Shown: positions 15,795 to 24,092 of the stretch, piece after piece
Layout of the letters: each line of letters begins with the position of its first letter
How positions within the stretch are numbered: the stretch's first letter is position 1
Source of the DNA: Acidobacteriaceae bacterium
Lineage (GTDB): Bacteria; Acidobacteriota; Terriglobia; Terriglobales; Acidobacteriaceae
Length of the DNA stretch: 32,465 nucleotides
Reading direction: 5' to 3'
Assembly: GCA_025356095.1 (NCBI GenBank)
Contig: JANXUR010000080.1
Span: 1 to 32,465 of the forward strand
Made by a program: the position numbers and the translations under genes
Notes under the pieces: generated by a model
Told to the model about the DNA's origin: nothing
Seen by the model: only the letters and a program-made list of their open reading frames with translations
Database searches by the model: none

Positions 15795-17603
15795 TCAGTC
15801 TAGGTTGCGATCCCGTCTGCGCAGCTTCTTTTCTGCCATCTCTTCTTGCTTCGACTCTTTGTCTTTCGGTGACCCACCCGGCCGGGGCTTCTTCGTCTTA
15901 GGGCGAATCTTGAACCAGATTGGCGTACCGACAAAGCCAAAGGTGTCGCGGATGCGATTTTCCAGATAGCGCTCGTAAGAAAAGTGCAGCTTTACATCGC
16001 GGTCGGTGAACAAAATGAACGTAGGTGGCGCGACGGCGGCTTGGGTCATGTAATAGACGCGCATCTTGTGCTTGCCCGGTACCGCCGCCTTCTCAAAATC
16101 AATGTATTCCAGAAAGCGGTTCATCTCACTCGTGGAAATCCGCTTCTGGCGTTCCGCGGCCACGAGCGTAAGCTTCTCAAACAAAATATCCATATTGCGC
16201 CCGGTTTCGGCAGAGATGAACACGATCGGGGCGTAATCCAAAAACTTCAAGCTGTCGCGTAGTTGCTGGGCATACTCATTTTGGTCGTTGGGCTTTTTGT
16301 TGTTTTGGATGCGCGAAGCTCGCGAATCCAGATTCGCTGCCTTTGCTGCCTTGCCTGCGATCAAATCCCACTTGTTCACCACGATGATGACGGAGCGGCC
16401 CGACTCATGGGCGTAGCCAGCAATGTTGGCGTCCAGTGCGTTCACGCCCTCGGTGGCATCAATCACCATCAGTGCGATGTCGGCGGCTTCCAGATGTTTG
16501 CGCGCCATCACCACGCTCATCTTCTCTGCCATTAAATTGGTCTTGCTTTTGCGGCGAATGCCAGCCGTATCAATAATGCGATAGCGCTGGCCTTTGTGTT
16601 CAATCACTTCATCCACTGCATCGCGCGTGGTGCCTGCTATGGGCGAAACAATGGCGCGCGAGGTGCCAGTGATGCGGTTGAGCAGCGTGGACTTGCCCAC
16701 GTTGGGATGGCCGATGATAGCGACGCGAATTTCTTCGTCCGCCTCGGTGAGTGCGCGCTTGCTTTTTGCATGGGCATCGTCCGCTTCGCCATCTTCGCCC
16801 GACTCGTCGTTCGCCTTGCCAGCGGATTCAGCGGCCGATCGTTCGGCCATGCCTTTGGCGCGCGCCGTCTTGCGTTTGCTGTCGGCGCGGTCATCATGGG
16901 CGGCGTCCGGCGATTCCGCCTCGACTGGAGCGGGTGGCAGATGCAGCGCTTCAATCACCGCGTCGAGCAAGTCAGCAATGCCATTGCCGTGCTCGGCGGC
17001 AATCGGGATAAGGTTCTGAATTCCAAGGCTTCGATATTCTTCCGCCCCGGCTTCCAGCTTCACCGAGTCAATTTTATTGACCGCGAGAAAAAGCGGCTTG
17101 CCGCTGCGCAACAACAGACGCGCCAGTTCCATGTCCGGCTGCGCCAGTTCCGTCCGGCCATCCACCACCATCACCACGGCGTCGGCTTGCTTGAGCGCGA
17201 CCTGTGCCTGGCGAAAAATCTCCTGCGGGATTGTCTCTTCCACTCCCGGCAGCACACCGCCAGTATCTACAACACGGAAGTTACGGCCGCGCCAGTTGGC
17301 TTCGCCATAGAGGCGGTCACGCGTAATGCCGGGCTCGTCACCCACAATGGCGCGGCGCGAGCCGACCAGCCGATTAAATAGCGTGGACTTGCCTACGTTG
17401 GGGCGGCCGCAGATGGCGATAAGGGGCGCGCCCCCGGCAAAGGCCCCCGACGGAGCAGCGTAAGCGCCTACCTCGGGCTCAGGTGGCGCTTCCACAAATT
17501 GTTTGGCCGGTTTGGCAGCGGCCACGCTGGCTTTGCCGCGGCGCATACCGGTGCCGGGGTATATCTTTGCGCCAGGGCGCGAGGTTTTCTGTTTGTGCTT
17601 CAA
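15795..17603 (-). CDS. der: Ribosome-assembly GTPase Der (EngA), extended form
   Basis: Der has two G domains in tandem and works in 50S subunit maturation. G domain 1 has GRPNVGKS (66-73), DTGG (113-116) and NKID (176-179). G domain 2 has GHPNVGKS (298-305), DTAG (345-348) and NKWD (410-413). A C-terminal KH-like domain follows (about 485-570) with GTPIWFKIRPK near its end, and then a basic tail. At 602 residues it is well above the usual 440-490. Three parts explain this: an N-terminal tail of about 58 residues, a charged linker (about 225-288) between the G domains, and an insertion of about 20-25 residues after NKWD (about 415-440). The frame opens with TTG at 17603; an ATG at codon 20 (17546) is an alternative, since neither has a clear ribosome site. 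It is divergent from the helicase gene. Confidence 0.93.
   Translation of the reverse strand: MKHKQKTSRPGAKIYPGTGMRRGKASVAAAKPAKQFVEAPPEPEVGAYAAPSGAFAGGAPLIAICGRPNVGKSTLFNRLVGSRRAIVGDEPGITRDRLYGEANWRGRNFRVVDTGGVLPGVEETIPQEIFRQAQVALKQADAVVMVVDGRTELAQPDMELARLLLRSGKPLFLAVNKIDSVKLEAGAEEYRSLGIQNLIPIAAEHGNGIADLLDAVIEALHLPPAPVEAESPDAAHDDRADSKRKTARAKGMAERSAAESAGKANDESGEDGEADDAHAKSKRALTEADEEIRVAIIGHPNVGKSTLLNRITGTSRAIVSPIAGTTRDAVDEVIEHKGQRYRIIDTAGIRRKSKTNLMAEKMSVVMARKHLEAADIALMVIDATEGVNALDANIAGYAHESGRSVIIVVNKWDLIAGKAAKAANLDSRASRIQNNKKPNDQNEYAQQLRDSLKFLDYAPIVFISAETGRNMDILFEKLTLVAAERQKRISTSEMNRFLEYIDFEKAAVPGKHKMRVYYMTQAAVAPPTFILFTDRDVKLHFSYERYLENRIRDTFGFVGTPIWFKIRPKTKKPRPGGSPKDKESKQEEMAEKKLRRRDRNLD
16312..16337. 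repeat. Adjacent palindromes inside der
   Basis: Two inverted repeats abut and share bases: CGCGA-AGC-TCGCG at 16312-16324 and GCGAATC-CA-GATTCGC at 16322-16337. They fall exactly in the non-conserved insertion of the second G domain of Der (about residues 422-431). Palindromic DNA coding for a lineage-specific insert resembles palindromic elements known to invade coding genes in other bacteria. Confidence 0.6.
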
Positions 17604-17670
17604 GGGTTCATTTCCGCTGCCAGTGCCGCGCCCAAGAATGTAAGCGGACGGCTAACCGCGAACCGCTTTT

Positions 17671-17698
17671 ACTGGGAACTGGCTACTGAGAACTGGCC
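17671..17698. repeat. 14-bp imperfect tandem duplication upstream of the helicase gene
   Basis: ACTGGGAACTGGCT (17671-17684) is followed at once by ACTGAGAACTGGCC (17685-17698), with two mismatches. It lies in the der/helicase divergent gap, 24 bp before the GTG start, and overlaps any upstream promoter elements. Confidence 0.8.
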
Positions 17699-17706
17699 AC
17701 TCCTTC

Positions 17707-17714
17707 TATTATAA
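17707..17714 (+). promoter_or_regulatory. Candidate -10 element for a near-leaderless helicase transcript
   Basis: Overlapping hexamers TATTAT (17707-17712) and TTATAA (17709-17714) end seven to nine bases before the GTG at 17722. No Shine-Dalgarno lies between. Confidence 0.35.
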
Positions 17715-17721
17715 GAACTCT

Positions 17722-19854
17722 GTGGCTTCTGCATTCGATTCCGCCCATCCCGGTGCCCCGGGTACGCATGAATTAGGCGTAACGGCCTCGCCGCGTCCGC
17801 GCCGCGAACTCTCCTTGCATCAATTCTTTTCGCCCGGCGGTTTGCTCGCGCAAACGCATCCTGCCTACGAATTTCGCCGTGGACAACTGCAGATGGCGCA
17901 AGCGGTAGAGCTGGCGCTGAAAGAAAAACGCCACCTGATTGCCGAGGCGGGCACCGGTACCGGCAAGACGCTGGCTTACCTTGTCCCGGCGATTCTTTCG
18001 GGCAAGCGCGTCATCATTTCCACCGGAACCAAGAACTTGCAGGAACAAATCTTCCACAAAGATATCCCGTTTCTCGACCAAGTCTTTTTCCCCAACGGCG
18101 AAGATCGGCTGCGCGTTTGCTATATGAAGGGGCGGCAGAACTACTTGTGTCGTCAAAAGCTTTACGATCTGCGCAGCCAGCCTATCTTGAACGGCTTGGC
18201 TGAGATGGAGCAGTTCAGCAGCATTGAGCAGTGGGAAGCGATAACCACCACCGGCGACCGCGCCGAGCTAGGCACGTTGCCAGAAAATAGTCTGCTGTGG
18301 CCCAAGCTCGATGCCCGCACCGAAAAGTGTACCGGGCAAAAGTGCGCACAGTTTGACCGCTGCTTCATCACCGAGATGCGGCGCAAGGCAATGGAAAGCG
18401 ACATCGTGATTGTGAACCACCATCTGTTTTTCGCCGACCTCGCCATTCGGCAGGAGACCGATGGTGCGCCTGATGTGGGGATTTTACCCGAATTTGGCGC
18501 CGTGATTTTCGACGAGGCGCACGACCTAGAAGATGTGGCCAGCACCTATTTCGGCGTCACCGTAAGCAACCTGCGGGTGGATGAGTTGGCACGCGATGCC
18601 GAGATCGCGCTCACCAAGAACCGGCTGGTAACGGGGCCGCTGACCCAAGCCATCACCCGGGTGCGCGAGCGCTCGAACTTCTTTTTTAGCGCACTGCCGC
18701 CGGGCGACGGGCGATTCGCGTTTGTGAATCGCCACGAATTTTTGGAAGAAAATGGCGATGAATTTCTGGCGCTGCGGCAGGCACTTACCGGGCTGGGCTC
18801 CGAACTGGAAGGCATCGGCGAAAAGCCGGAAGAGGTTCACCAGTTGATTCGGCGCTCGGGCGAGTTGCGGGTGCAGTTAAGTTTTCTGCTGGAAAACGAA
18901 GACCGCAACACGGTGTTTTGGATAGAGCGCCGCGGCGGGATACGCGACGAAAAATTCGCTACTAATTTCGCTGTGCCAGACGACACCTCGTCACTACGGC
19001 AGCCGCAGCTTCAGCCCCGCACAAAGCAGACGCAGCGCCGCGGGCACCAGCAGGTGGTTTTGCAAGCCACACCGATAGATGTTTCGGCGATTCTGCGGCA
19101 GTCGCTGTTTGAGCGGCTGGAGTGCGCCATTCTCACTTCCGCCACGCTCGCCGTCAGCGGCAACTACAGCTACATCCGGCAGCGGCTGGGGTTTGAGCAT
19201 TGCCGCGAGTTGATGGTGCCCTCGCACTTTGACTACGCCAAGCAGGCCTTGCTCTATCTGCCGCCCGACTTGCCCGACCCGCGCGAACCCTTGTTCGCAC
19301 GACGTGCCGCCGACCGCATTCGCCAAATTCTAGAAGTGACGCGGGGCCGCGCCTTTTGCCTGTTCACCAGCTACGCGCTGATGCACGACGTTCACGACCG
19401 CCTGCTCGGCGAGTTGGAGCATCCCATGCTGCGGCAGGGAGACGCGCCGAGGTCTGCGCTGCTGGAAGAATTCAGGGCCACGCCGGGTGCGGTGTTGTTT
19501 GCCACGTCATCCTTCTGGCAGGGCGTGGACGTGCAGGGCGATCAGTTGAGCTGTGTGATTATTGACCGCCTGCCTTTCGCGGTGCCGAGCGACCCAGTGG
19601 TCGCGGCGCGCGTCCGCGCCGTGGACGACGCAGGCGGCAAAGCCTTTTTCGACTACCAGATTCCTTCGGCTGTAATCTCGCTGAAGCAGGGATTCGGGCG
19701 GCTCATCCGCTCGCTGAATGATCGAGGATTGCTGGTGTTGCTGGATAACCGCATCAGCAAGAAGCAGTACGGCAAGACGTTTCTGGAGAGTTTGCCACCA
19801 TACCGGCGAACCAGCGAACTGAGTGTGGTGCAGGAGTTTTTCGGCGGAAGCTAG
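17722..19854 (+). CDS. DinG/YoaA-type ATP-dependent DNA helicase with Fe-S cluster
   Basis: This 710-residue superfamily 2 helicase is of the XPD/DinG type, which unwinds DNA 5' to 3' in repair and in clearing R-loops or damaged forks. Walker A is AEAGTGTGKT with K82, and Walker B is the DEAH box at 264-267. Four cysteines in the XPD-like spacing, C143, C203, C208 and C214, lie between motif I and motif II and should hold a 4Fe-4S cluster. The C-terminal RecA-like lobe shows FCLFTSYALMHDV, a SSFWQGVDVQG motif and the motif VI sequence QGFGRLIRS. No N-terminal exonuclease domain is present. The length fits E. coli DinG/YoaA (about 640-720). The start is the GTG at 17722, without a Shine-Dalgarno. 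The split DUF5677-like locus follows 17 bp later. Confidence 0.92.
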   Translation: MASAFDSAHPGAPGTHELGVTASPRPRRELSLHQFFSPGGLLAQTHPAYEFRRGQLQMAQAVELALKEKRHLIAEAGTGTGKTLAYLVPAILSGKRVIISTGTKNLQEQIFHKDIPFLDQVFFPNGEDRLRVCYMKGRQNYLCRQKLYDLRSQPILNGLAEMEQFSSIEQWEAITTTGDRAELGTLPENSLLWPKLDARTEKCTGQKCAQFDRCFITEMRRKAMESDIVIVNHHLFFADLAIRQETDGAPDVGILPEFGAVIFDEAHDLEDVASTYFGVTVSNLRVDELARDAEIALTKNRLVTGPLTQAITRVRERSNFFFSALPPGDGRFAFVNRHEFLEENGDEFLALRQALTGLGSELEGIGEKPEEVHQLIRRSGELRVQLSFLLENEDRNTVFWIERRGGIRDEKFATNFAVPDDTSSLRQPQLQPRTKQTQRRGHQQVVLQATPIDVSAILRQSLFERLECAILTSATLAVSGNYSYIRQRLGFEHCRELMVPSHFDYAKQALLYLPPDLPDPREPLFARRAADRIRQILEVTRGRAFCLFTSYALMHDVHDRLLGELEHPMLRQGDAPRSALLEEFRATPGAVLFATSSFWQGVDVQGDQLSCVIIDRLPFAVPSDPVVAARVRAVDDAGGKAFFDYQIPSAVISLKQGFGRLIRSLNDRGLLVLLDNRISKKQYGKTFLESLPPYRRTSELSVVQEFFGGS

Positions 19855-19871
19855 GACGGAGGGAACTATTT

Positions 19872-20120
19872 ATGGACGGGCTCGAAGAGCTGAGAGAGTT
19901 TAAGGCAAAAACAATTGCCGAGCATCGTGCTGCTTTCGATCTATGGCAAAGGGTTCATGCGCTGATCGAAAAATACGTCACTTGTGGCCGCGGCCTGTCA
20001 TCTGAGTATTCGAAGGCCTTGGACATTCTGTTCATACAGGCATTCAAATCACATGGATCGCTTTATTGCTCTGCGTCATCGGGCATTGCGAAGACGCTGC
20101 CACCATCGCACGAAGAATAA
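19872..20120 (+). pseudogene. DUF5677-like protein, N-terminal part before a frameshift
   Basis: This 82-codon ORF starts at an ATG with a strong GGAGG site (19858-19864) 7 nt upstream. Its helical sequence up to about residue 64 (SKALDILFIQAFKSHGSLY) continues sensibly only in the -1 frame, as LLCVIGHCEDAATIARRIMEI. In frame it decays to a short unrelated tail and stops at 20120. The join falls at about 20058-20068. I see no canonical X-XXY-YYZ slippery heptamer there, so a one-base deletion or a sequencing error is more likely than programmed frameshifting. The stop overlaps an ATG (TAATG) in the downstream frame, so two coupled ORFs are the alternative. GC content looks lower than in the neighbours, suggesting an acquired accessory gene. 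Confidence 0.6.
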
Positions 20121-20620
20121 TGGAGATCGCGTTTCAGGTTCTTTATCTCAGCTGCAACGACACCGAACGTGAGAAGCGTGGCAAGCTGTACATCGCATAT
20201 TTTTGGGCGCGCGACCTTGAACTCATCAAGAAAGACGCTCCGAATGCTGATATTTCGGGATTGCAACACCAATTCGATGCGCACAAACATCTATTCACCA
20301 AGAAGAATGGGAAAGTTTTTAAGAACTGGTGGGGTGATGTGAGCATTGGAAGCATCGCGAGGGAATCAGCGGCTGAGGAGACTTATCTAGCGGACTACAA
20401 GGTTTTTTCCCAAATGGCTCATGCCACTCCCCAGGGCATGCTAGTCGGTCTCAAAGGCACACATCTCGAGATTTTGGACACCCAGCACGTCAGTACGATC
20501 CTCGTCTCTGGCACTCGTTACGTTTTGACGGTAGCGGCACAATGGAATCTGGAATTCAAGATCATTCCTGAAGTCGACTTGCACGCTGCCTTCGACGAAA
20601 TGCGCGAATTCAAATTCTAG
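20066..20620 (+). pseudogene. DUF5677-like protein, C-terminal part after the frameshift
   Basis: Open for 184 codons from a TTG at 20066, with an internal ATG at 20120 that would give 166 residues. The content matches the DUF5677 pattern as I know it: a helix with ARRIMEIAFQVLYL, a hydrophilic middle with KNWWGDVSIGSIARESA, then YKVFSQMAHATPQG and a C-terminal helix bundle. With the upstream ORF it would form one protein of about 247 residues, a normal family length. The family's function is unknown, though members often occur in accessory or defence-rich regions. There is no ribosome site for either start, apart from the TAATG overlap with the upstream ORF. It ends 73 bp before queD. Confidence 0.6.
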
Positions 20621-20693
20621 CGCTTGAAATTCTTCGGGTCCTTCACAGGACGGTAGAATGGATTCAGATTCAGTTTTTTGACACAGGAACCCT

Positions 20694-21071
20694 ATGTTTG
20701 AAGTGACAGTGGAAGATACATTCGCGGCAGGTCATTACCTGCGCAACTACAAGGGCAAGTGCGAGAATCCGCACGGCCACAACTACAAGGTGCAGGTGAC
20801 GCTGCAGGCGGCGACGCTCGACCATGCCGGGCTGCTGCTCGACTTCAAAGACCTGAAGCAGGTGATGAAGCACGTGATTGACCGGCTCGACCACCAGATG
20901 ATCAACGAGGTGCCCCCGTTCACCGAGATCAATCCCTCGGCGGAAAATCTGGCGCAGTACTTTTATCAGGAGTCGAAGGCGAAGTTGCATGAAGTGACAG
21001 CCGGGCGGGTCAGCGTCAGCAAGGTCACCATGTACGAAACCGACACGACGGCCGCAACGTACTGGGAGTAA
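20694..21071 (+). CDS. queD: 6-carboxy-5,6,7,8-tetrahydropterin synthase QueD
   Basis: QueD converts dihydroneopterin triphosphate to 6-carboxytetrahydropterin, an early step in making the 7-deazaguanine base preQ0 for queuosine in tRNA. The 125-residue protein has the usual size and all key residues. Zinc ligands H14, H27 and H29 lie in FAAGHYL and PHGHNY. The catalytic Cys is C23, the Asp-His pair is D66-H67 in RLDHQM, and a C-terminal Glu (E115) lies in MYETDT. The ATG at 20694 is supported by an AGGA site six bases upstream, and the chain begins directly with the family's first beta strand. It is the first of three que genes on this strand. Confidence 0.96.
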   Translation: MFEVTVEDTFAAGHYLRNYKGKCENPHGHNYKVQVTLQAATLDHAGLLLDFKDLKQVMKHVIDRLDHQMINEVPPFTEINPSAENLAQYFYQESKAKLHEVTAGRVSVSKVTMYETDTTAATYWE

Positions 21072-21098
21072 GTAGGGCAGCTAGCGCTAACAACACTT

Positions 21099-21794
21099 AT
21101 GCACATCACAGAGATTTACAAGTCGCTGCAAGGTGAGTCCTCCTGGGCTGGCTTGCCCTGCGTCTTCATCCGGCTGACGGGATGCAACCTGCGCTGCTCT
21201 TGGTGTGACTCCGAATACACCTTCAGCGGCGGCACGCGGAGGGACGTCGGCGAAGTATTCGAGGCGGCGCTGGCGCTGTTCCCTGCCGATTCACCCCAGC
21301 TCAAGCTGGTGGAAATCACCGGCGGCGAACCGCTGTTGCAGGAAAAAGAAGTCTGCGAGTTGATGCAGCGCCTGCTCGACGCGGGCTGCACCGTGCTGCT
21401 GGAAACCAGCGGGGAGCGTCCGCTGACGAATGTGCCCCGCGACGTTAACAAGATTGTGGATGTGAAATGCCCTGATTCCGGCGAGGGCGGCAGGTTTCAT
21501 TTTGCCAACCTGGAAATTCTGGTGCCGTGGGACGAGGTGAAGTTCGTCATCGCCAGCCGTGCCGACTACGAATTCGCCCGGGACTTCACCCGGCAGCACG
21601 CGCTGGCTGGCCGGGTGGCGGAGATATTGTTTTCGCCAGCCTTCCGTAAAGATGCCGTCGGCAGCCGCTCGTCGGCAAACTGCATGGTAGATCCGCTCGA
21701 TCTCGCCAACTGGATTTTAGCCGACGACTTACCCGTGCGGCTGGGTCTGCAACTGCACAAATATATTTGGGATCCGGCGACGAAGGGCGTCTAG
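21099..21794 (+). CDS. queE: 7-carboxy-7-deazaguanine synthase QueE (radical SAM)
   Basis: QueE rearranges 6-carboxytetrahydropterin to 7-carboxy-7-deazaguanine using S-adenosylmethionine and a 4Fe-4S cluster. The cluster ligands are C29, C33 and C36 (CNLRCSWC, the CX3CX2C form). The N-terminal substrate-binding sequence ITEIYKSLQGESSWAGLPCVFIRLTG is diagnostic. TGGEPLLQ, near residue 74, is the SAM-binding GGE motif. The protein is 231 residues, normal for the family. It lies 27 bp after queD and is probably in one transcript with it. No clear Shine-Dalgarno precedes the ATG, so coupling to queD translation is plausible. Confidence 0.96.
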   Translation: MHITEIYKSLQGESSWAGLPCVFIRLTGCNLRCSWCDSEYTFSGGTRRDVGEVFEAALALFPADSPQLKLVEITGGEPLLQEKEVCELMQRLLDAGCTVLLETSGERPLTNVPRDVNKIVDVKCPDSGEGGRFHFANLEILVPWDEVKFVIASRADYEFARDFTRQHALAGRVAEILFSPAFRKDAVGSRSSANCMVDPLDLANWILADDLPVRLGLQLHKYIWDPATKGV

Positions 21795-22004
21795 CGGCGG
21801 GCACCACTCGGCGGGCACCAGTCGCCCGTCGCCTTGTAAGCCTCCACCGCGGGCGGGTCAGCTACAATCTTTCTGCACCCTGAATCGGCGAAAATTGGCT
21901 GGTGGCGAGGATATTTCTGCCAACGCGCAACTTTTTACCGGTACATCGCTTTGCCTCCGGTTGGCATCGGATGTTGTGTAAGAGCACAGTCTGCACAAGT
22001 CTAA

Positions 22005-22034
22005 GGAAAGTAATTGCACGGAAAGTAATTGCAT
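22005..22034 (+). repeat. 15-bp tandem duplication carrying the queC ribosome site and start
   Basis: GGAAAGTAATTGCAC (22005-22019) is followed at once by GGAAAGTAATTGCAT (22020-22034). The second copy supplies the GGAAAG element and, by its final T, the ATG at 22033. The first copy has the same upstream element but no start codon. Confidence 0.9.
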
Positions 22035-22815
22035 GGCAGAGGCAAACCAATCCGGGCAACTCGGGCAAGGTGGCGAGCGGAGGAATCTCCGCCCTAACGT
22101 CCGCTCCGTGGTACTGCTGAGCGGCGGCATGGATTCCTGCGTGTGCGCAGCCATCGCCGTTGCCGAGGCGCGCGACTCAGGTACTGAGGTCGCGGCCCTT
22201 CACATCAGCTACGGCCAACGCACCGAAGCCCGCGAGCGGCAGGCGTTTCTGGCGATTTGTGATCACTTGGAGATCCGGCAGCGGCTTATCGTCCGCAATG
22301 AGGCTTTGCGAGCCATTGGCGGCTCCGCCCTCACGGATGTGAACATCGCGGTCCCCGAAATTACCGGCGAAAGCGCCCACATCGGGCAAACGGTTCCGGT
22401 GACCTATGTCCCCTTCCGCAACGCGCATTTTCTGGCTGTCGCAGTCAGTTGGGCGGAGGTTCTAGAGGCCAGCCAAATCTATATTGGGGCGGTCGAGCAA
22501 GACAGTTCGGGCTATCCTGATTGTAGGCCTGCGTACTACGAGGCCTACAATCAAGTAATACGGCTGGGCACCAAAGAGGGCAATATTTCCATTGTGACTC
22601 CGCTGATTGCTCTGCGAAAGTCACAGATTGTGAGCCATGGCCTTGAATTGGGCGCGCCCTTGGATTTAACGTGGTCATGCTACAGCCACGGGGATGGTGC
22701 TGGAGATGCCGCGTGTGGCGTCTGTGATAGTTGTGTGCTGCGTCTGCGCGCGTTTCAAGATGCCGGGGCCGCCGATGCGATTCCCTACACCGTCCGCGCC
22801 GTGAGCGCCGATTAG
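22033..22815 (+). CDS. queC: 7-cyano-7-deazaguanine synthase QueC
   Basis: QueC uses ATP and ammonia to turn 7-carboxy-7-deazaguanine into preQ0. The 260-residue protein has the PP-loop motif SGGMDS at 30-35. The zinc site near the C-terminus is C216, C228, C231 and C234 (SCY...CGVCDSC). A typical central segment includes [12 protein letters not shown] and [14 protein letters not shown]. The first 23 residues are hydrophilic and not conserved. The start at 22033 is supported by GGAAAG seven bases upstream. It is separated from queE by 238 bp with no gene, so it may have its own promoter. queF and folE are not in the window. Confidence 0.96.
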   Translation: MAEANQSGQLGQGGERRNLRPNVRSVVLLSGGMDSCVCAAIAVAEARDSGTEVAALHISYGQRTEARERQAFLAICDHLEIRQRLIVRNEALRAIGGSALTDVNIAVPEITGESAHIGQTVPVTYVPFRNAHFLAVAVSWAEVLEASQIYIGAVEQDSSGYPDCRPAYYEAYNQVIRLGTKEGNISIVTPLIALRKSQIVSHGLELGAPLDLTWSCYSHGDGAGDAACGVCDSCVLRLRAFQDAGAADAIPYTVRAVSAD

Positions 22816-22911
22816 CCAGTGGCAGGTTTGGAGTGAGCAGTCGCGATTCAGTCTTTAGATTTCTGTTGAGAAATTGAGATCTGCGGTTTAAGAAAGAGCC
22901 GGGAGGCAAAT

Positions 22912-24015
22912 ATGAAGAAGTTCGCAATGATGATTTCGCTGTTCGCTCTGGTCGCCGCGCTGGCTGTTCCAGCGGCGCTGGCGCAGGCCACAGGCACCGT
23001 CAAGGGTACTTGCACTGATAAAGATGGCAAGCCCATCGCCGACGCGGTCGTGGAATGGCTCAGCACCGATTCGGGGCACAAATACTCCATCAAAACCAAC
23101 AGCAAGGGTGAATACTTCTCACTGGGTATCACGCCCGGCAAGTACAAGGTCACGCTGACCAAAGACGGTGTGGCGATCTTCAACTTCAACGGAGTCCCCG
23201 TAGCCACCGAAGAGCTCAAGGTGGACTTCGACATGAAGAAGGAGTTGGCGAACTCGCAGGTCGCCGCCCAGTCGCAAATGAATGAAGAGCAGAAGGCGGC
23301 CCGGGAAAAGGCACTGAAAGAAAATGCCAACATTAAAACCCTGAATGCCAAGCTGACTGCTGCCCGCGACGCCCGCAAGGCGACGCCCCCGGACTTTGAT
23401 ACTGCCATCAAGATGATGGACGATGCCACGCAGCTTGACACCAGTAAAGACATCCTGTGGTACGAACTCGCTGAAGGCTATCGGGGCAAGGGCCGTTTGA
23501 CGGAAAAGACCGACCGCGCCGCTGCTGGAGATCTCTACGCCAAAGCCGTAGATGCCTATAGCAAGGCCATCACCCTTAAGCCCGCAGCCGCTTACTACAA
23601 CAATCTCGGCGAAGTGCTTTCCCGCTCTGGCAAAACCGAGGATGGCGTGAAGGCCTACACGGAGGCCGCCACGCTTGATCCGGCGAACGCTGGCTCTTAC
23701 TACTTCAACATGGGCGCGGTGCTCACCAACTCGGGCAAGATTGACGAAGCTATTGATGCCTTCCAAAAGAGCGTTGTCGCTGATCCCACCAAGGCCGAGG
23801 CCTACTATCAACTGGGCATTGGCCTTATGGGCAAAGCGACCTTTGACAAAGCGGGTCATGCGGTTCCGGCCGATGGCACCGTGGAGGCGTTCCAAAAATA
23901 TCTGGAATTGGCCCCCACCGGCGCGAACGCCGAAACCGCCAAAGCCATGCTCGATAGCTTTAGCGCCACAGTTGATACCAGCTTCAGCAAGAAGAAGCCC
24001 GCAGGCAAGAAGTAG
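22912..24015 (+). CDS. Secreted protein with carboxypeptidase-regulatory-like domain and TPR repeats
   Basis: This 367-residue protein has a signal peptide (MKKFAMMISLFALVAALAVP, cut near AALAQ). A transthyretin-like carboxypeptidase-regulatory beta-sandwich follows (about 28-105: GTVKGTCTDKDGKPIADAVV, then GEYFSLGITPGKYKVTL). Next come a charged helical linker (about 110-160) and four or so TPR units (about 165-350), with YYNNLGEVLSRSGKTEDGVKAY and YYFNMGAVLTNSGKIDEAID as the clearest. It should be a periplasmic or surface protein-interaction factor; this domain pair is common in Acidobacteriota, with no assigned function. A GGGAGG site six bases before the ATG indicates strong translation. 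A strong terminator follows the stop, so it is probably monocistronic. Confidence 0.85.
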   Translation: MKKFAMMISLFALVAALAVPAALAQATGTVKGTCTDKDGKPIADAVVEWLSTDSGHKYSIKTNSKGEYFSLGITPGKYKVTLTKDGVAIFNFNGVPVATEELKVDFDMKKELANSQVAAQSQMNEEQKAAREKALKENANIKTLNAKLTAARDARKATPPDFDTAIKMMDDATQLDTSKDILWYELAEGYRGKGRLTEKTDRAAAGDLYAKAVDAYSKAITLKPAAAYYNNLGEVLSRSGKTEDGVKAYTEAATLDPANAGSYYFNMGAVLTNSGKIDEAIDAFQKSVVADPTKAEAYYQLGIGLMGKATFDKAGHAVPADGTVEAFQKYLELAPTGANAETAKAMLDSFSATVDTSFSKKKPAGKK

Positions 24016-24038
24016 GGGTTCCTGCATCGCAGAAATCA

Positions 24039-24069
24039 GGGGCTGCCCACGGGCAGCCCCTTTTGCTTT
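24039..24069 (+). terminator. Strong intrinsic terminator after the TPR gene
   Basis: A 9-bp stem (GGGGCTGCC with GGCAGCCCC) and a 4-nt loop are followed directly by TTTTGCTTT. It lies 24 bp past the stop at 24015 and ends only 23 bp before the moeA start codon. Confidence 0.9.
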
Positions 24070-24080
24070 ACGTTTGCGGC

Positions 24081-24086
24081 TATCAT
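24081..24086 (+). promoter_or_regulatory. Candidate -10 element for a leaderless moeA transcript
   Basis: TATCAT ends six bases before the moeA ATG at 24093. The strong terminator finishing near 24069 leaves no room for a long leader, and no Shine-Dalgarno is present. The -35 region would overlap the terminator stem. Confidence 0.5.
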
Positions 24087-24092
24087 TTTGCA

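Noticed and set aside
20055-20070. Programmed -1 frameshift site in the DUF5677-like locus
   Set aside because: No X-XXY-YYZ slippery heptamer is present at the needed position, so a deletion or sequencing error is simpler.
24063-24092. Earlier moeA start at 24063
   Set aside because: It lies in the T tract of the upstream terminator and adds residues not typical of MoeA.
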